DNA from: Bifidobacteriaceae bacterium
GTDB taxonomy: Bacteria > Actinomycetota > Actinomycetes > Actinomycetales > WQXJ01
Reading direction: 5' to 3'
Assembly: GCA_031279575.1 (NCBI GenBank)
Contig: JAITIG010000109.1
Location: 1-14,236 of the forward strand
Length of the DNA stretch: 14,236 nt
Each line of letters starts with the position of its first letter. Within the stretch, counting starts at the first letter, position 1. Shown piece after piece: positions 7,960-14,236 of this stretch. Under the pieces are notes generated by a model. That model made no database searches. It saw only the letters and a program-made list of their open reading frames with translations, and was not told where the DNA came from. Made by a program: the position numbers and the translations under genes.

Positions 7960-9144
7960 ATGTCCGAACCACGCCGCCTTGCGCCGGGCCAGGCGCCGCG
8001 CCGCCGGGTGGCGCCCCGCCCGCTCGATGTCGGCGGCGCGCCGCCGGCCCCCGCCGACCCCCCGGCCGACCCGCCCGGCGGCGGGGAGCCGCGCCGGGCC
8101 GGGCCGCGCCGGGCGGGCCCTGGGACGGCATCGGGCGGCGCGCCACCCCCCCGCCCCGGCGCGGGCTATGCGCCACCCCCCCGCCCCGGCGCGGGCTATG
8201 CGCCACCCCCCCGCCGGCGCCGGCGCCGGCGCGGGCGGCGGGCGGCCGCGCTGCTGGTGCTGCTGGCCTTGCTGGTGGCCTGGCCGGCGGGGTTGGCGCT
8301 GTGGGTGGACGCCAAACTGGGCCGCGTCGAGGCGCTGGCGCCGGGCGGGGCGCAGGGCGGGCGGACCTACCTGGTGGCGGGCTCGGACCGGCGCGGCTCC
8401 GGCGGCGTCGAAGACACCATCGCCGGCGCCCGGGCCGATTCGATCCTGCTGGTGCATGTGGCGGCCAACGGGCAGGCCTACCTGGTGTCGATTCCGCGCG
8501 ACACCTACGTCGAGCTGGAGGGCTACGGGGGCCAGAAGATCAACGCCGCCTATGCCTTCGGCGGGCCGGAACTGCTGGTCAGCGCTGTCCAGCAGCTCAG
8601 CGGCATGCACATCGACCGGTATGTCGAGGTCGGCTTCGGGTCGGTGACAGAACTGGTGGACGCGGTTGGCGGGGTGGAGCTGTGCCTGGACCTTTCGGTC
8701 CAGGACCGCAACTCGAAACTCGATTGGGAGGCCGGCTGCCACCAAGCCGATGGCGCCCTGGCGCTGGCCTTCAGCCGCATGCGCTACTCCGACCCGCTGG
8801 GCGACATCGGCCGGGTGGCGCGCCAGCGGCAGGTGGTGGCGGCCGTGGTCGAAAAGGCCGTCGAGCCCTCCTTGCTGTGGCGCCCGGACCGGCAGGTGGC
8901 CCTGGCGCGGGCCGGCGCCGCGGCCCTGACGGTGGACCGGGAGGCGGGGGTGTTGGACTTGGCCCGCCTGGTGCTTGACTTCCGCGCCGCCACCGGGCCG
9001 GACGGCATCCAAGGCGTGCCCGCCATCAAGGACACGGCCTACCAGCCGGGCGGGATTGGCCAGGCGGTGCTGCTGGACCCGGACCAAGCCCCGGCGGACT
9101 TCGCCGCCATCCAGGCCGGGACGTGGGCCGGCCGGGCCGGCTGA
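7960..9144 (+). CDS. LCP wall-assembly protein 1
   Basis: A LytR-CpsA-Psr family protein of 394 residues, expected to sit in the cytoplasmic membrane and transfer undecaprenyl-pyrophosphate-linked glycopolymers to peptidoglycan. It has a cytoplasmic Pro/Arg/Gly-rich N-terminus with an in-frame decapeptide repeat, a run of about ten Arg, one TM helix (about 95-116), then the external catalytic domain. Family motifs are present: YLVAGSDRR, RADSILLVHV, SIPRDTYVELEGYGGQKIN, VDAVGGVELCL and the Arg-rich AFSRMRYSDPLGDIGRVARQRQ, whose Arg and Asp residues contact the pyrophosphate. The start is ATG 7960; ATG 7951 is in frame but overlaps the TACTAT box. It is followed after 178 bases by a second LCP gene. 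The stop codon is the loop of a 7-base-pair hairpin. Confidence 0.94.
   Translation: MSEPRRLAPGQAPRRRVAPRPLDVGGAPPAPADPPADPPGGGEPRRAGPRRAGPGTASGGAPPPRPGAGYAPPPRPGAGYAPPPRRRRRRRGRRAAALLVLLALLVAWPAGLALWVDAKLGRVEALAPGGAQGGRTYLVAGSDRRGSGGVEDTIAGARADSILLVHVAANGQAYLVSIPRDTYVELEGYGGQKINAAYAFGGPELLVSAVQQLSGMHIDRYVEVGFGSVTELVDAVGGVELCLDLSVQDRNSKLDWEAGCHQADGALALAFSRMRYSDPLGDIGRVARQRQVVAAVVEKAVEPSLLWRPDRQVALARAGAAALTVDREAGVLDLARLVLDFRAATGPDGIQGVPAIKDTAYQPGGIGQAVLLDPDQAPADFAAIQAGTWAGRAG
8141..8215 (+). repeat. 30-base tandem repeat inside LCP1
   Basis: Two perfect 30-base copies (8141-8170, 8171-8200) are followed by a partial third copy (8201-8215). In frame they encode APPPRPGAGY twice and then APPPR, which runs into a poly-Arg stretch next to the TM helix. 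A multiple-of-three unit keeps the frame when copies are gained or lost. The stretch is in the predicted cytoplasmic tail. The identity at DNA level, not only protein level, points to recent duplication. Confidence 0.95.
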
Positions 9145-9151
9145 GCCGGCC
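9135..9151 (+). terminator. hairpin spanning the LCP1 stop codon
   Basis: GGCCGGC (9135-9141), TGA (9142-9144, the LCP1 stop) and GCCGGCC (9145-9151) form a perfect 7-base-pair stem with a 3-base loop. The following bases are A-rich (AAGAAAGCTT), not a T-run, so an intrinsic terminator is uncertain. It could protect the 3' end or attenuate read-through to LCP2. Confidence 0.3.
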
Positions 9152-9317
9152 AAGAAAGCTTCAACTTACGCTCAAGCGAACGCAAAAAAGGTCTCTTACC
9201 TGCGGATCTCCACAAAACTATTACGGGCCGCGCCCAAACGGCGGGCCGCGGCCCCAGCCCGCTCCCGATAGCCTGGTGGGAGGCTCTCAACCACCCTTCC
9301 CAGTCGCCTGCAAGGAG
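9152..9317 (+). promoter_or_regulatory. intergenic control region before LCP2
   Basis: This gap is less GC-rich than its surroundings. Its first half has A-runs (AAAAAA at 9184-9189, AAAA at 9214-9217) and a small palindrome, CGCT-CA-AGCG (9169-9178). Its second half has the 12-base palindrome GGGCCGCGGCCC (9243-9254), with GGGCCGCG also present at 9225-9232. Possible -10 boxes are TACGCT (9167-9172) and TAGCCT (9269-9274); neither has a good -35. AAGGAG (9312-9317) lies 5 bases before GTG 9323. LCP2 therefore probably has its own promoter, but which one is unclear. Confidence 0.35.
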
Positions 9318-9322
9318 TTCAT

Positions 9323-13110
<3,788 letters not shown>

Positions 13111-14236
13111 ATGACGGCCAGCGACTCCCCCCCCAACCCGCCAGCGGCCAAGAGCCCCAGTTTGTGGCGGCAGAACCGGCGTCTGATCGCGGCCATCGCC
13201 GCCACGGTGGTGACCGTCTTGGCCATCGGCTCCGGCGTGGTGGCCCTGCTGGGGGCGCCCAAGCACGGGGCGGCCAAAACCGACGAGCGCCTGGTGGCGC
13301 TGCTGAGCGCGGCCGACCAAGCCGACCGGGCCTTGTACACCGAGTTGAGCGACCGCCTCTACAACGCCGAGACCGGCCGGGAGCCCAACACCGAGACGCT
13401 GGACTTGCAGGCCGAGGCGCTGGCGCAGGCGGCGGCGAGCTTCGGGGTGGACCGGTTGAACTTGGGCCAAAGCGAGGCCGACCAGCAGACCAAGCTGTTC
13501 TTGGAGGACCCGATGGCCCGGATCGAGGCGGCCCGGGCCGAGTTGAGGACCGGCACCGCGGTGGGGGCCGAGCTGCCGGCCACCTTTGACACCTCGCGCG
13601 AGGCCCTGCGCAACTTGGCGGTCAAGGCGGCCGACTTGTTCTCCAACCAGCCGTTGGCGGACAAGGCCGAGGCCTTCGCCGCCGCCATGGACCCGGCTTT
13701 GCCCGTCTCCCGCTCCGACCAGACGCCCCCGGCCGGCGAGCCCAGGGCCGAGGCTTTGAACGAATTGGCGGCCGATGTCGAGCTGGTGGCGGACGACGCC
13801 AACATGGGGCCGGTTATCTTGGCGGTGCTGTGCGGCATCCTGGCGCTGGGCGCGGTGGCGCTGTGGGTGGTGTTGGCGCTGAAAGGCAAGGATTGGGCGG
13901 CGCAGCGCCCGGCCGCCGAGGCGCCCGGCCCCAAGGGCGCCCCGCCTCCCGCCCCGGCCCAGCCGGCCGCCCCGCCCGCCCCGGCCCCGGCCAACCCGGC
14001 CGCCGCGCCCGCCCCGGCCCCGGCCCAGCCGGCCGCCGCGCCCGCCCCGGCCCCGGCCCAGTCGGCCGCCGCGCCCGCCCCGGCCCCGGCCCAGCCGACC
14101 GCCGCGCCGGCCCCGGTCCCGGACAAACCGGCCGCCGCGCCCGCCCCGGCCAACCCGGCCGCCGCGCCCGCCCCGGCCAAGCAGCCGCGCATCCCGTTTG
14201 CCCCGACCACCCTGACCCCTCCGGCCAGCCCGGCCA
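13111..14236 (+). CDS. two-pass membrane protein, Pro/Ala tail (partial)
   Basis: Not recognised as a known family. The frame is open from ATG 13111 to the window edge: 375 residues seen, no stop. Residues 1-24 are polar and end in WRQNRR; a TM helix spans about 25-47. Residues 55-230 are acidic, Ala/Leu/Glu-rich, likely mostly helical, without cysteines. A second TM helix (about 233-257) is followed by KGKDW. By the positive-inside rule the N-terminus and tail are cytoplasmic and the middle is external. From about residue 268 the chain is Pro/Ala-rich with seven near-identical repeats. TM, external helical domain, TM, cytoplasmic linker resembles sensors and receptors, but any output domain would lie beyond the window. 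Its single cysteine (241) is in TM2. The ribosome site spacing of 11 bases is long. Confidence 0.8.
   Translation, partial: MTASDSPPNPPAAKSPSLWRQNRRLIAAIAATVVTVLAIGSGVVALLGAPKHGAAKTDERLVALLSAADQADRALYTELSDRLYNAETGREPNTETLDLQAEALAQAAASFGVDRLNLGQSEADQQTKLFLEDPMARIEAARAELRTGTAVGAELPATFDTSREALRNLAVKAADLFSNQPLADKAEAFAAAMDPALPVSRSDQTPPAGEPRAEALNELAADVELVADDANMGPVILAVLCGILALGAVALWVVLALKGKDWAAQRPAAEAPGPKGAPPPAPAQPAAPPAPAPANPAAAPAPAPAQPAAAPAPAPAQSAAAPAPAPAQPTAAPAPVPDKPAAAPAPANPAAAPAPAKQPRIPFAPTTLTPPASPA
13963..14181 (+). repeat. 33/27-base tandem repeats, Pro/Ala tail
   Basis: Five units of 33 bases (13963-14127) encode the pattern PAAAPAPAPAQ, with units 2, 3 and 4 almost identical at DNA level. Two shorter 27-base units follow (14128-14154, 14155-14181), encoding PAAAPAPAN and PAAAPAPAK, each lacking one Pro-Ala pair. 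All lengths are multiples of three, so the frame is kept. Such Pro/Ala tracts usually form extended, unstructured linkers. The last unit is followed by QPRIPFAP, where a different segment begins. Confidence 0.93.

Noticed and set aside
8141..8215. Short direct repeats as a CRISPR array
   Set aside because: The copies are adjacent with no spacers and encode an in-frame peptide repeat in LCP1.
7897..9153. Minus-strand open frame of 418 codons opposite LCP1
   Set aside because: It mirrors the LCP1 coding region; no family motif was seen, while LCP1 has all LCP motifs.
9169..9178. ClgR-type operator
   Set aside because: CGCT-CA-AGCG resembles the core but has the wrong spacing and flanks, so only a plain palindrome is reported.
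13359..14210. Minus-strand open frame rich in Gly-Ala repeats
   Set aside because: It is the complement of the Pro/Ala repeat and external domain of the plus-strand membrane protein, which has a ribosome site, TM helices and sensible composition.

Overview
This is a strongly GC-rich stretch of a bacterial chromosome that looks actinobacterial (Actinomycetota). The pointers are the very high GC, a BRCT-bearing NAD-dependent DNA ligase with a long insertion after its zinc finger, two LytR-CpsA-Psr (LCP) wall-assembly proteins with Arg/Pro-rich N-termini, and several genes with no Shine-Dalgarno but a TANNNT-like box about 7-8 bases before the start codon, as in actinobacterial leaderless transcripts. 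No RNA gene, insertion sequence, CRISPR array, phage gene or defence locus was found. Most of the window is core chromosome; the less explained parts are the intergenic control regions and the incomplete membrane protein at the right edge.

Left part (1-5760): an unusually G-rich leader, a sugar-porter MFS permease (+), then a minus-strand group that reads from right to left: lepA (EF4), hemW (radical SAM haem chaperone; its ATG overlaps the lepA stop as TGATG) and a YwqG/DUF1963 protein with its own likely promoter.

Middle (5785-6776): divergent from lepA are a small DsbA-like thioredoxin-fold protein without a signal peptide (CPYC) and rpsT (ribosomal protein S20), which has a hairpin in its presumed leader.

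Cell-envelope part (6773-10672): a GT-B glycosyltransferase (-) diverges from LCP protein 1 (+), followed by LCP protein 2 (+). LCP enzymes attach undecaprenyl-linked glycopolymers to peptidoglycan, so the glycosyltransferase and the two LCPs may serve one surface-polymer pathway; that link is inferred from position and family.

Right part (10669-14236): ligA (-) converges on LCP2, the two sharing a CTAG stop. Divergent from ligA, behind a 204-base control region holding a promoter-like pair and a perfect inverted repeat, starts a two-pass membrane protein with a Pro/Ala repeat tail that leaves the window unfinished.

Three convergent junctions are extremely tight (4-base overlap, 4-base overlap, 19-base gap) and none shows a hairpin plus T-tract terminator.
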